Assembly: GCA_019916065.1 (NCBI GenBank)
Contig: CM034240.1
Coordinates: 33,431,149-33,495,148 of the forward strand
Length of the DNA stretch: 64,000 nt
Source of the DNA: Vitellaria paradoxa
Lineage: Eukaryota; Streptophyta; Magnoliopsida; Ericales; Sapotaceae
Direction: 5' to 3'
Part shown: piece by piece, positions 24,131-35,859 of the stretch
Numbering within the stretch: the stretch's first letter is position 1
Layout: the number at the start of each line of letters is the position of its first letter
Notes under the pieces: model-generated
Told to the model about the DNA's origin: nothing
Seen by the model: only the letters and a program-made list of their open reading frames with translations
The model's database searches: none
Position numbers and translations under genes: made by a program

Positions 24131-25093
24131 AGAACCAGAATAAAATAATAGTTAAAAATAACAAAAATACTTAACAAATAATAATAATAATAACAATGAC
24201 AACAAAGATCCCACTTGAACAGGTACGGTCTGGAGAGTTTGTGGTGAGTACAACTAAACACTTGGTAAGAAAATTTTATTCTAACACCTTCCTTTGAGAT
24301 TGTTTGGAGTGAAAAAAAAAAAAAAAATTCATATAAAATTTTGTTTAAATTTTTATAATATTTTTTTATAAATTCTTATAAAACTCTAATCTTTTATACA
24401 TTGTTCAAATTACGGAAAATTTATATATATATTAATTTATACTAAATTTTTTTATACTCTAAACGCACATAAAATTTGAAAAATTTATAATCTCATAATT
24501 TATGCTGCTTTACAAAATTGAATTGTTACGTTCTATTACCATTTCCTATAAAAATCTTTGATTTATTCTATGTAATTAGGTGTTTGTGTAATCACAATTG
24601 TTATAATAATAATTACTATTTTTAAAGTTATAATTAAGAAATTATTTGATCCCAACAAAATATAATTTTGTATTAAAATGCAACAAGTATCATGTTAATT
24701 TTTGCTTAGCCATACAGTAAAAAATTATAAAAATTAGAAAAATTAAAAACGTTGATAAAAAATATAAAAAAATTTCTTAATTTTTAAAAAAATTAAAAAA
24801 TATTAATAAAATTAGAAATTAAAAAATTGAAAAACTTGATGAAAATTGGTAAAATTTTAAAATGTATTTGGTAGAAAACAATTGGTATTAATTCAAATTA
24901 AGTTACTTCCATTCATATTTATGTGAAAATTATTTTAAAATTTGATAAATGTATAAAATAATTAATTTATTCAAATTAAATTAATTTTAAAATAACATAT
25001 TAGTACCATTTTCTTTCTGTTAATAAATTTGTGTTATAATAGGCAGTATTCGCGTCCTATTTATTACCCCTCCAAACCACACCAAACAACACC

Positions 25094-25100
25094 TCCCCCG

Positions 25101-25131
<31 letters not shown>

Positions 25132-25190
25132 ACTAAAACTGAAGGCAAACAACCTCGATGGTTAAAAAGGAAAAAAGGGGGGGGGGGGAA
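25094..25190. repeat. Facing poly-C and poly-G tracts
   Basis: A tract CCCCCG followed by 20 C residues (25095-25120) is followed by a run of A. Some 55 bp later comes a run of about 12 G residues (near 25178-25189). The two could pair as a hairpin, or each strand could form G-quadruplex structure. Such tracts are also prone to assembly error. Confidence 0.85.
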
Positions 25191-26140
25191 TTGTAAACTC
25201 AGGATTATGAAATGGAGTTTACGAAAGAAAATTATAGAGAAGATCGATGAGGCCTAATAGGAAGTATGCAGAAACCCGAGTGGAGAAAGAACCTTTGAGA
25301 TTATATTGAACAATTCGAAAGGTGGACATTTCTGGGAAAGGATAAGAGAACAAGAAGAATTGATAGTGTTTGGATGCAAAATGCAGCGCATCAAGGGATC
25401 TTTCCACAAGTTACTAATTTTGGGTTGTGGAGAGAGAGTTTTGCAGCGCATGAGGGATCTTTCCAGAAGTTACTAATTTTGGGTTGTGGGGAGAGAGAGA
25501 GAGAGAGAGAGAGCTGAAGGAAAACAACAAAGATCCGCCTCCAAATTCTCATCAAGAAAGATAAAATCAAATATAAATTAATTTGAAATCAACGAGCTAT
25601 TTCTCACTCCTCCATCTCCACCTCCAAACAAAAAAAAAAAAAAAATTTGAGAGACAAACAACCTCGATGGTTAAAGGAAAAAGAAAAAAAGGGGGGGATT
25701 ACAAGGGAAAATTTGTAAACTCATGGAAAAAAAAAAAAAAAAAAAAGGTTTACGAGAAAAAATGATAGATCGATGAGGTCTAATAAGGAGTATCCAGATA
25801 CCCAAGTAGAGAAAGAACCTTCCAGGATATATTGCACAATTGCAAAGATTGAAATTTCTAAGAAAGGATAAGAGGAGAAAGAACCTTGCAGAACATATTG
25901 CACAATTGGAAAGATTGAGCTTTCTAAGAAAGGATAAGAATTCAAGAAGAATCGGTAGTGTTTGGATGCAAAAAGCAGAGAACCAGGGGATCTTTCCAGA
26001 AGTTACTAATTTTGGGTTGGGGGAAGAGAGAGAGAGAGAGAGAGAGAGAGACTGAGCAGAACTGAAGGAAAACAACAAAGATCCGTCTCGAAGTTCTCAT
26101 CAAGAAAGAGAAAATCAAATATAAATTAATTTGAAATCAA
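25185..26140. repeat. Intron repeat, copies B and C
   Basis: Copy B (about 25185-25580) and copy C (about 25700-26140) share long ordered text: AGATCGATGAGG, GAGAAAGAACCTT, GTGTTTGGATGCAAAA, GGGATCTTTCCA, GTTACTAATTTTGGGTTG, a GA microsatellite, and GAAGGAAAACAACAAAGATC. Copy B has an extra short duplication (GCAGCGCAT...GGGTTGTGG, 25383-25490). Copy C has an internal duplication of about 64 bp (25812-25938). Copy A lies further away at 23855-24130. Confidence 0.8.
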
Positions 26141-26209
26141 CAAGCTAATATCTCCTGGCAACCACAGAGCTGAAATTTATATAAAATAAATTAAAAAATG
26201 TGAATCAAA

Positions 26210-26349
26210 TTCAGAGGGTGCGTTTAGGAGATGGGTTTAGGTGGGTTTGTAAATTTACGATGAACGGTGAGGATTTAAGCAACGATTTATCGCCAGTTTG
26301 CAAACTACACAAACACTTTCCAAACCGCCTCCCAAGCAACCCAAAGGTA
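26210..26349. mobile_element. Small MITE in the CDF intron
   Basis: A 9 bp direct repeat TGAATCAAA (26201-26209 and 26350-26358) flanks a 140 bp segment. The inner ends are imperfect inverted copies (GGGTGCGTTTAGGAGATGGG at 26216 and, on the other strand, GGGTTGCTTGGGAGGCGG). A 9 bp target duplication with GGGTGCGTTT-type ends fits a Mutator-like MITE. The few bases between the repeat and GGG/CCC are unpaired, so the call is moderate. Confidence 0.5.
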
Positions 26350-26669
26350 TGAATCAAAATTATATAAATAAAACTTAATTTGTATTACTAATAGAAAGAA
26401 AGAGAGAGAGAGAGAGAGAGAGAAATGCATTGCTCAAGATAATACTCCAAATCCAAGGGGATGAGTAGCTTAATTGAAGCGAAAACAAAACACGAATTTG
26501 AAGTCTTGTACTTGGAAAGAAGGATCGAAGCCACAAGTTGTTCCATCAAAAGGAAGATGAAAAGTGAAACAGTGAGATCGACCCATTACTTGATTAAGCA
26601 CTCTGACAAATGGGTCCTTCACAGATTTGCAGATTTATATATAACATGCACAAATATATGGAATTGAAC

Positions 26670-26897
26670 CTTGTCAGCAGCTTCCACTTCTTTTTCCTCC
26701 TCGTCCTCCGGTTCCTCATCCCCTGTTCTGCTCACTTTCTTCTCTTCCAAACAAGCGCTAATCACCAACCTAAGATCATTATCCGAACACCCACCTTCGA
26801 CCCCACAATCCCCGCCGGATACCGCCGGAATTTTACCGTTCTCCGGCAGCGCAATCTCCTTCCCAAACAGCTTGATCGCTGGGTCCCTAGCCTCCAT
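26670..26897 (-). CDS. CDF: CYCLING DOF FACTOR (CDF) transcription factor, exon 1
   Basis: Encodes the first 76 residues, starting MEARDPAIKLFGKEIALP. The DPAIKLFGK motif is the conserved CDF N-terminus. In Arabidopsis this N-terminal region is used to recruit TOPLESS-type corepressors through a KLFG-like motif. The remainder is acidic (runs such as EEPEDEEEKEVEAADK), as usual before the Dof domain. I chose the ATG at 26897: the same frame is open further upstream, but only through a GA microsatellite read as Glu-Arg repeats, and with no upstream ATG. The donor is GACAAG|GTTCAA at 26670/26669. The exon is 3.3 kb from exon 2. Confidence 0.92.
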
Positions 26898-26909
26898 TTC
26901 CTCCTCCCC

Positions 26910-26940
<31 letters not shown>

Positions 26941-27030
26941 ACTTCCGGAGAAAATGGGCTAAAACGAATTCAAACAGAAGCTGAATTACTAGCTCTTGCG
27001 TTGGGAGTCTCCTGATACCTCACTATATAA
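26898..27030 (-). promoter_or_regulatory. Core promoter and 5' leader of the CDF gene
   Basis: Read on the minus strand, TTATATAGTG (TATA box) lies at 27030-27021. Transcription would start some 30 bp downstream, near 26990-26995. The leader of about 95 bases contains a GA microsatellite at 26909-26936, a feature of many plant leaders, and reaches the ATG at 26897 without another ATG. Confidence 0.7.
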
Positions 27031-27131
27031 GTAGAGGAAATGGCTTGAAAAGAGCGTGAAAAGAGTCTTCGTAGGCAACTTGGCATCACCGTGGTCTACG
27101 ATTTTGATTTGTTAAGACCGAGGGGTGCGGT

Positions 27132-27140
27132 GCCACGTCA
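27132..27140 (-). promoter_or_regulatory. ACGT-core (ABRE/G-box-like) element upstream of CDF
   Basis: On the minus strand the text is TGACGTGGC, a bZIP-type ACGT-core element, about 110 bp upstream of the TATA box. Such elements bind ABF, HY5 or ER-stress bZIP factors in known plants. Regulation of this gene through it is an inference from position only. Confidence 0.5.
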
Positions 27141-28029
27141 ATGGGATAGTGATTTCTCAGCCACAAATTTTTGTGGCCTTGAGATCTTCCCTTAGATTCT
27201 TTTTGTGTTACGCGAGAGTTGGATGCACCCGGCCTAATTGAACCCAAATTATGTCATCGAATTGAAATTTCTTTTTGGATTAATTATTATTTTTAGATAC
27301 AAATTATATTTCCTTACGTTTACTAAAATTATATTCCGGTTGGATTTTATTTCTTATGTTTACGAGATTAAAAATCGAATTAAATATTTGCGTGTACAAA
27401 TATAAATATAAATTATATAATAATAATTTGTATAAAAACAAAATTAAATATTAAATTTAAAAAATAAAGTTAAAAATTTTGTATATTTATAATTTTGATT
27501 AATTTAATTCTGATAAAAAATGATCCAAACTATTTCGACTAATTCGATTAATTTCTTATTTTTTATTCAAAAATTCTCTTGATGCTGCGAATTAAAAAAA
27601 TTATTTTACCTGATGGTCTTTTAATAATGGCCTTTACTTTAAGTTAACCACTTATAAAATGATATCATATTTTTTTTAATGGTATTATAAAGTGACGTCA
27701 CATATTTAGACATTTTAATTGATTTATTGGAAACTCGGATTTGGTTGGAATTAAAATTTAATAAATTAAATATGAATCTATTTGCTAGACCCAATTATTT
27801 GATTAGGATTCACATTCGATTATTTAGAACTTAATAATTTGAATATTACTTTGTTTATACTTGTACCATTAATGACCTAATCCAATAAATTTTATAATGT
27901 ATAAATATTATGTGACTGTATGGCAAAACATAAAATCTAATCTTTTAAAATCAGTGATGTTAAATAATTTTACGATATGAAATAATTGAATTGCAAGGTT
28001 TCATTGTTAAAGAAATGTTTTTATGAAAT
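27141..28029. other. Upstream region of CDF and intergenic DNA
   Basis: The first 100-200 bp are mixed-composition promoter-like sequence. It then becomes AT-rich with no gene. No further promoter element stands out. Confidence 0.45.
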
Positions 28030-29400
28030 TGCAAGAAAATGGCTTAAATAAGGGATGAAAATGAATAAGAAACGAGTTTGGATCCCGTCTGAATATGCCT
28101 TGGTGCACATGTATGTGTTCAATCCACAGTAGATTCCTGTAGTTCAATGAAAAATCATTAAGTATTAAGCCCTATTCGGACCCCTATTCGAACAAGCCTT
28201 TGCCCGAACCAATGATCGATTAATAGAGGCCTTGTAATGGAAGGAAGATGAAAAAAAAAAAAAAAAAAAAAGTCCGAAGTGTTAAGAGGATATTTGGATC
28301 CCTGTCCAAACAACCATAGGTTCGGACCTCTCTACGATCAACAGTGAGTAGGAGATGTTTGGAGACATGAAAAATTCTAAGTAAAGGAATCTTGTTCGAG
28401 CACCGGTCCAGATATGGAGGGTGTTCGGACCCCTATTTAGACAACCTTAAGAGATTGGCATTTTTGTGATATCCCATTAAGAATGAGGGCTTAATTTTAT
28501 TTACACGTGAATAAGTTTGTACTATAAATAGAGAGAGAACTTGCTACGATAAGTTAGTTACATTTAGGAGTTGTAAAGTGAGAGTTTAGATCTTGTTTGT
28601 TAAATAAGAAAATTCTCTTGTTATTTTTCTTTCAAACATTCTTTTGTAATTGCTTTCAATTTCAATACAATCTTGTGTTTCTTCCACTATGATGCATGAG
28701 TAGTTTCCTTTCTTGGATTCAAATTAAGGATAGTAGTCAATCTATGTGGATTTTCAAAATAATTTGTGCTTCAATGTTCAATTTATTTAAGATTGCAATG
28801 AATAATAATTAATTTGTTTGGATCTCTTAAAATCACTGGTTGATAATTCTAGATTAGCTCTTGATTGTATATTTCATGTAGGCTATGTATGAGTTGCTTA
28901 GTTTAGAATTTTCATGTACGATATTAAGGATTTTGTATGAGAATTACTAATTAACGTAGAACTCTCATGTATTCTTTATGAATTATGCACTCTTAACTGT
29001 ATGATCTAGAACTTCGATTAAGTGAACTTAACTTTGGACCCAAATTGATTAGTTATTGTTCTAATTTGGATATTAATGATAAATATATTTCCAATTGACT
29101 CTTGTATAAGAGTTAGACTGAATTATAATTATGCCTTAAAAATCTATAGAACTCACTACTTGAATTGGTTTGCTTCAAGATATTTTTTAATTGTTCTTCA
29201 TTTGAATCAATTTTAGTCACTATTTCACAATTCAAATCACAAATCTACATCCATTCATTGTGAGTTTTGATTTTCTGAAACGATTTTTAAAGAATTTTTG
29301 TTACCAATCATTTCAATAGTTTTTGTGAATTTGACACAGCACTTGTTGACTTTATTGTACTGCTACCATCAATCACCTTGCACTTAAAGTGTATCTAATC
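28030..29400 (+). other. LTR-like retroelement fragment
   Basis: The text has a repeated TTCGGACC / CGGACCCCTATT motif (about 28165-28440). It then shows a clear plus-strand TATA context CTATAAATAGAGAGAGAAC (28522-28540) and a following run (TTGTTAAATAAGAAAATTCTC) of the kind seen in LTR R/U5 regions. No partner LTR, primer binding site or coding region was found. It is best read as a solo or truncated LTR. Ends are uncertain. Confidence 0.4.
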
Positions 29401-30220
29401 TTTGAGAACACAAGCATTATTTCGATGCACATTAATAAAAATAATTCATATCATGGGGAGCAGTTTATCCTTATTTTAATTAGGAGTCCTTTTTCACTAG
29501 TTTCATATAGAAGATTAGAAGATTTTAGAGTATTAAAATGATAACACATAAAAACCATTATTGTTTAATATGTATTAATAAAAATTAAATTATGAATAAA
29601 TAAATTTCAACTTCAAACTATTATAAAATTATCCTTTTGATTACATGATGAAATTATAGATTAATGTACAAAAATAGATACTTCGAATTTATGGTTATTT
29701 GAAAATAATCATATATTATTGATAAAATTTTAATTTGAAAATTTGCATTAATGTTTTGCTCAACAATACAAGATTAAAAAGTATTAATGCATTAAACTAA
29801 GAGAGCCTTAATAGACCCTAAAAATTTAAAATAATCAATTTCTACAGGAATATCAATAAACCAAACTATGCAACCAACAATAAAATAAATTGTAGTTATT
29901 AAATCAATCACATAAACACAAACGATATAACGAGGAAATCTTAAAACTAAAATAGATAAAACCACTAATCTATTATATCTATTTGACGACTAATTTGAAA
30001 AATAATACATTAAAAAGAATATTGGTTACAAATGTTATCCTGATTATAAAGTTGACTAAAGCTCATTCTAATTTGAATTTATACTTATACTTGCTAGACT
30101 TATGATGTATCTCAGCCCAAGCAATTGCCTTCACTTATCAACTTTAGCTAGAATCTATACTGTTCAAATGGCATTTGCGAGAACTTACAAGTGTTGATAT
30201 TTTCTTCAAGATATATAATG
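29401..30220. other. AT-rich intergenic DNA
   Basis: Nothing recognisable. It ends with the pentamer TAATG (30216-30220), the probable left target duplication of the next solo LTR. Confidence 0.5.
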
Positions 30221-32755
30221 TGACATGCCCCGAATTCCTGTAACCTAATGACATGATCTAAACACAAGTAATATCACAAATAACATATATATATATATAT
30301 ATATATATTCTTTTCTCGCAATCAGAGCCATACGCTGCTAATTGGAGAATAAGTCCAATTAGGAAAATACTAAATAATTTAAGATTAAAATTAACCAACC
30401 TCAACTAAATTGGCTGAATAAATAAAGTTCCAAAACTTACACCTAATACCTTAAATCTGGCCTAAACAAATAACCATCCAAAAATAAAGAACATCTCACA
30501 AACAGAGGTTTAAATACAAAGTCTCAAGTAATAAATAAATAACTTAAAATAAAAATTCAACCTCCAAATGTTTAGGTTTCATGACTTGGTGGTCTGACAT
30601 GCTTCACACTCAATTTATTTTTATATCTTACGTCATAAACTATAAGGGGTTAAACATTATTACCATGTGAGCCTAGAGAAAAATAATATTAATAAAATCA
30701 TGCAAAGATGACCAAGCATGCTAATATTGTAACAACTAAAAATTATGCATTTATTGTAACAAAATATATGGTACCACTAATTTATTAAATTCAATATAAA
30801 TTAATGTAACTAATAACATATCATAACAACAAACAAAGCACACTAGCTCTAGGTACTCTGCCTAGTTCACTTGTGATCACAGAGTCAAACCAAAATATAC
30901 TATCATTCGGTGTATGCTCCCTTGACCTAAGTTATAGGAAAACATCATACCATCCTTTGGTGTTTATTTCCTGAGCCTAAGTTACAAGAAAAATATATGC
31001 CACCTTTAGGCATTTATCTCATTTCATAGATTACTAGTTTACTAGACACGAAAATCAATTCGTGCAAGTGTCAGAACTTTTAATTCTTGGATAAATACAC
31101 CTATTATTTTTTTAGTATCTCTATAAATGCCAAACAAAATCACAATCAAAATCACAAATCAAATTGTAACATAGCTAGACCATTAACCAGTGCTAAACAT
31201 CCACATAGAATATTTACATTTCCTGTCAGCTTTCATTAAATTCATCCATCAAGGTTATTTTACGACAATTATATTGCCAATCATTAGGCCATCAAATTGC
31301 TTCCACGTAACAAATATATCTCAACATACATACCGCAAACAAAGTCACAAAAAATGTTGTAATAAAATAAACAATTTAGTTATTCAAAAAAATTTACTCA
31401 AAATCCATATTAAATAAAAATTTTCCTTTTCAAACAATTAAATTTTTTGACATCTTATCAATAAATAGAACTCAAAGCATAAAATTATTATTCCATCCCT
31501 TGCCAACTTAGTTATACGTAAATCATCCATCTTCAAGTAAACTAATTCAAATTAATCTATTATTTAGATAAATTCCCAAACAATTTCACTTCCTCCACTA
31601 TTTTTAAATCACTATATAACCAATTTCAAAAAAAAAAAAAATGACATTTATCCATTTCATTTTAATAATTTAATTTCCTTATGCAATTATTAGCTGATAA
31701 GATTTACACCTTCTAACCCAGCTATACCGCAAACCATAGCCAAAACCCTAACCATTTAGTGTACATCTATATGAGCATATGCGTATTCATATATACATGT
31801 ATACACACGTGTGCACAGAATGAAAGGAAATACATCACATATGTCTATGCATTAAATAAATGAATATATATATATATATATATATTCATACATATACAGA
31901 ATATACATTTCTCGCTCCTTACCTGATGGATGCAAATTTATATGCACAATACGATTCGAAGAGGCAGCTTGACAACATGATTCTGGGGTCCGGACTAAGG
32001 AAAAGGCAACTGGCGGCAAACCAGTGCATTGGATTCGCTGGGCTTGTTGACAGTGAAGGTGCGGCACTACTAGTCGTTGCCACTCCAAGGTTTGGTGGTT
32101 CACCATGGCGCTTGCAATTTGCGGTGGATGACAGCAAAGTTGCTGCTTGCGATTAAGAGGAGAAGGTTGTTTGGCTGGCTGCACAATGTGATTTTTTGTT
32201 GGCCTAAAGTTTCAAGAGTTAGCCAAAGGCACACCGAGAGAGAGAGACAAGATCAGGATGAGAGATGGCAGGAGGGTGAGTAATCATGAAAGGAAGAAAG
32301 GAGAAAAAGAATGGCTGCCGCAGCTCTATGGTTCTCTGTTATTCGTTTCTCCAGCCACTACTGACATGCATATAACAGGGATATAAATATAACAGGTATA
32401 CATAAGGATTATACAGGTTTTCTTAAATAAAAAATTAAAAAAATATAGTTTATAAATAATTTTATGCACCCCCCAAAAATTAAAATTCAAATTAACACCC
32501 GTATAATTCCCAAAATCATATAATGTTACTAAAAAATAACCTATATCAAAAATATCCCCACACTCGCGTTTCCATGTTAAATCCGATAAATTTAAATGTG
32601 CTTCAAAATTAAAATAAAATGTTAGTAAGTAAATGAATTTAATAAATAAAATCATCGAATATCAATTAAATAGATTTTTAGATGATGATAATGATGATAA
32701 TAACAACAATAATAATGAAGAAATAGAGGCTTCAAAATAAATTCAGGTCATCACA
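30221..32755 (-). mobile_element. Solo LTR of a gypsy element (2.5 kb)
   Basis: Begins TGACATGCCCCGAATTCCTG and ends TTCAGGTCATCACA. The flanks are TAATG (30216-30220) and CAATG (32756-32760), matching at 4 of 5 positions. The termini resemble those of the LTR at 46266-48254, whose orientation is fixed as minus by a primer binding site. I therefore infer minus orientation here. A GC-richer block at 31910-32340 contains frames on both strands, but this is typical of long LTRs and I do not call a gene. No internal domain or second LTR is present, consistent with LTR-LTR recombination. Confidence 0.7.
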
Positions 32756-32985
32756 CAATGATCGATATTCTCGAAAGGACCGTTCAATCACTTTCAAAAT
32801 ATGATATTGATTGTATTCTTAAAATATAATTACATAGGTAATAAAATAATAAAATTAAATAACGGATAAGCCACAATGATCAATCTTGTTGAAATAACCA
32901 TTCAATCACTTTCAAAATATGATATTGATTATATTCTTAAAGTGTAATTACTTAGGTAATATTAAATTCTATTATATTTTATTTT
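32756..32985. repeat. Tandem duplication of about 118 bp
   Basis: Unit 1 (32756-32873) and unit 2 (from 32874) share CACTTTCAAAATATGATATT and the surrounding text, with scattered differences. The first unit begins exactly at the target duplication of the solo LTR to its left. Confidence 0.85.
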
Positions 32986-32999
32986 TACTTAATTAAACT

Positions 33000-34265
33000 T
33001 TATTTTGCAAGAACCAAATCAAAGCAAGAACTAGATCAAAGCAAAGTCCAAGCATCATGACGCCCTCTTCCCTGATCATCATGCATCTTGACTCAAAGTT
33101 AGGCATCATGACGCCTCACAACACGTCAAAGTGTCATGACGCCCCTTCATATTCCATTGATTCTGATAAACACTGATTAATTTGAGCATATCTCTGATAA
33201 CCAAACGATGAGGACGATTACTTAAGATCAGTTTAGAAAAATAGAGTGTTGAAGCCTTTGGACACTACCTCTTTCCTCTTGCGAACCGCCTTTGAAAGCC
33301 TATAAATACACCTTCAGCCGACACATCAAGCACACAATTACAAAACGAGTCTCACCCTCTCTCTAGTTTTTAGTTTTAGGTTTTAATTTTTAACCAGTTT
33401 TATTTAGTTTAGGTTTTAGATTTTAGAATTTCTGCTTCTTATTGGTGTGGGGACAAAGTCCAATTCTTTTGAGTTCTAACATTAGTTGTAGCAGTAACAT
33501 TTTGATTCGAAGTTTATTTAGATTTAATTTGATTTTTTTCTACAATAATGAAGTAAGTTTGTTTTTAGTTTGAAATTTCTTTCAATTTAGTATTTTTGTC
33601 ACTAATGCTATATTGATTTTTTTTGCTTTGATTATTAACATGTCAAGCTAGATTTGTTATGTTCCTATTAGGATGAAGAGTTAGAATTAATTGTTAATTT
33701 AGGGTTATACATTTCAATTCAATGAATTAAATGGAGTTTTGAACATTTGAAATCCATTAGATTTGATCATATTTTTTTAAAAGTTTCTGATAAATTTAAT
33801 GGAGAACTTAATTTTCCTTAAAATCAAAATGTTTGAATATTAGAAATTTTTAGTTTCAACCATATTTTTTGAAATGTATGGTGTTTCTAAAAAGAAATTA
33901 AATTCTTCAAAAGTCAAACAATTTAATTTATTGAAAAAACGTTTTAAGTTGAAAATCTTCTGGTTGTTTTGATCCTTAAGGTGATTAATGCAAACGGGGT
34001 AATTCGCATTGTCTAAGTAAATAGTAATTCTAATCTAGATTTTGAAATAGGAACAACCTTTTAATATTTAAATTAAATTTATATTATTCCTTTAATTGTA
34101 GCAGTTTTTAGTTAGTTTTAATTTTTCCTACTAAAATTATTTTCATTTTTTTATTTAAAATTAACTTTTTTACAAAATTTAGGAAATCCCTGTAGATTCG
34201 ATCCTGTGCTCACTGAGTTTTTAATTACAAATGTACACTCTTATACTTGAGACTTAATTTTTAAC
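33000..34265 (+). other. LTR-like retroelement fragment with TATA box
   Basis: Repeats of CATGACGCC (33056-33142) precede a plus-strand TATA context CCTATAAATACACC (33299-33312). A leader-like stretch with CTCTCTCTAG follows. Near 34189 stands TCCCTGTAGATTCGATCCTG, a phrase typical of the sequence next to LTRs of plant gypsy elements. No coding domain or second LTR was found. Boundaries are unclear. Confidence 0.45.
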
Positions 34266-35110
34266 TATATAAGTAAAGCACGACCAGATATCACAGCATG
34301 ATATTACAATGCTCTTCAATCTGTTGGAGGAATAATTCTTTGGTAATATTAAATTTAAATCTCTCTCTTCTTTCACCAATTTATTATCTCCTTATATAGA
34401 TGAAATTTCTAGAGATATCAAAATTCAATTCGGTGTAGAAAAGCCAACTGCTTGAGAAATCCAACCAAGAATAGGAGTAGGAAATTTGTCAAGTTTTCTT
34501 AACAAAACTTCTTTTGATAAAACCCTAAATATTTTGTGCACGCATAGTCCAATATTCCAATAAGAAAACAAATCAAGTCCAAAACAGACATATTCTAACT
34601 ATGTTGACCACTTGAGTATTCTTCAGGTGCGTTTCTAAAGGTAAAACCGTTTGAGTGCTCTTCGGACACCTTTTCCATTAATAAAACCATTCGAGCAATC
34701 TTTGAGCATCCTTCAAGTGGCTTTCTAGATCCGTTGCAATTTTCTTGAAACTTCAGTCTGAGGTACCAATAACCAAGAAGAATGAATTCTAACTCTTAAT
34801 GCAAATACAAAATATAAACATAATAGACTCGGAATTATAAATTCCCATAAATAAAAAATTAAAACCTAAATACTGAGGTATCTGATGGATGTGGATACGA
34901 ACATAGTTATATATCCAATGGATCTAGAATTGAATTTGAAAATTTTTTAATAGATCTAGATATGAATATTTCCCTATATGATCGATAAGGATCCATCTGA
35001 AAGCCTAATAATATACAGAAGCGCATCCAAAGAGGCCCCCCCTCGGGGGAGGGGATGACACTTTTGAGGCAAATTTACTAAAAAACCCTCAACTTTTTAG
35101 TATATTACAA
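34266..35110. other. Retroelement-like intergenic DNA
   Basis: No gene. The stretch 34600-34740 repeats words such as TTCAGGTGCGTTTCTA and CTTCAAGTGGCTTTCTA, and AAAACCGTTTGAG and AAAACCATTCGAG. This suggests a decayed LTR with internal repeats. Confidence 0.35.
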
Positions 35111-35139
35111 AACTAACATTAGCCTTAAGTTTTAAATGC

Positions 35140-35395
35140 ACTCTCGGGTTCTCGCCTTTCACTTTCATATTGCATTTTGCAGTTTTCATCGAATGACCTC
35201 CCAGCTTCCACAGTTGACAAGCCCACTCGCAGAGCTGCAGACAATTTGAATAACGAAGTATTACACAGTCCCACTCCTAGCGACATCAACCGAAATTTTT
35301 CCCTTTGTCTCTTTGTCGGCGACGCCTCAATCTCTTTCTTCAATCTTCACATTCTTCATAAGCCCTCTTTACCACCTCTCTCTTTTCTCAGCCAA
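35140..35395 (+). other. Possible 5' leader exon of a lost gene
   Basis: A C-rich, less AT-rich patch between AT-rich neighbours. A frame of 76 codons (35177-35407) runs into TCAGCCAAG|GTAAATA at 35396, a good splice donor. The pyrimidine-rich text before it (CCTCTCTCTTTTCTCAGCC) looks like a plant leader. No following exon is visible, because the sequence soon becomes a low-complexity tract and then the solo LTR at 35860. The protein resembles nothing I know, so a true gene is doubtful. Confidence 0.3.
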
Positions 35396-35484
35396 GGTAA
35401 ATATTAAGAAATTGTATAGAATATTTAAGATAATATATAAATAACTTTCTTGAATAAGTGGTTTAATCATCTATAGCCTTAAAT

Positions 35485-35486
<2 letters not shown>

Positions 35487-35516
<30 letters not shown>

Positions 35517-35600
35517 TTTTTCATATAAGCAGTCGGCAAGTTTTTTTTTTTCTATAAGCAGTCGGCAAGTTTTTTTTTTTCTTTCTTTTTTTTTTTTTGG
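35487..35600. repeat. ATT microsatellite and short tandem repeat
   Basis: An (ATT)n run (about 35487-35515) is followed by two copies of TATAAGCAGTCGGCAAG, each followed by a poly-T run (35525-35580). Confidence 0.85.
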
Positions 35601-35859
35601 TGGTAATCCTTTTTTTAAAATTAGAGAGTTTCTTTAACTCTTGTATAAATAAAATTATGTTGCTCATATTATTTTGCATAATTTAATTCAAATAGCTCTA
35701 ATTTTAATTTTATTCTAATTTTCTAATTTCTAATTTTACTCAGATTTCCCAAATTTTAAATTCATTATGATGTTCTGATTTTTAATTTAATTTAGATAGC
35801 CTTAATTTTAATTTTTATCTTTTGTTTTATAGAATTATGTTGAGATATAAAAGGAAATG

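Larger units (their letters stand above)
23388..26669 (-). other. Intron of the CDF gene, repeat-filled
   Basis: A GT-AG intron of 3282 bp, starting GTTCAATTCC (26669) and ending TTGCATGCAG (23388). CDF genes usually have one intron at this position, but it is commonly much shorter. Inside are three diverged copies of a 0.3-0.4 kb segment (about 23855-24130, 25185-25580, 25700-26140), several GA microsatellites, facing poly-C and poly-G tracts, and a small MITE. No coding sequence is convincing. Pyrimidine-rich frames on the minus strand are products of the GA/AG-rich repeats. Confidence 0.85.

Noticed and set aside
26898..26942. Start of CDF at an upstream GTG through a Glu-Arg repeat
   Set aside because: Plant translation normally needs ATG. 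The extension is a translated GA microsatellite, and family members start close to DPAIKLFG.
26671..27015. Ser-rich plus-strand frame opposite CDF exon 1
   Set aside because: It arises from the acidic Glu/Asp codons and the GA microsatellite read on the opposite strand.
31852..32283. Frames of 70-110 codons in the GC-richer block near 32 kb
   Set aside because: They lie within the solo LTR 30221-32755, overlap on both strands and show no known domain.
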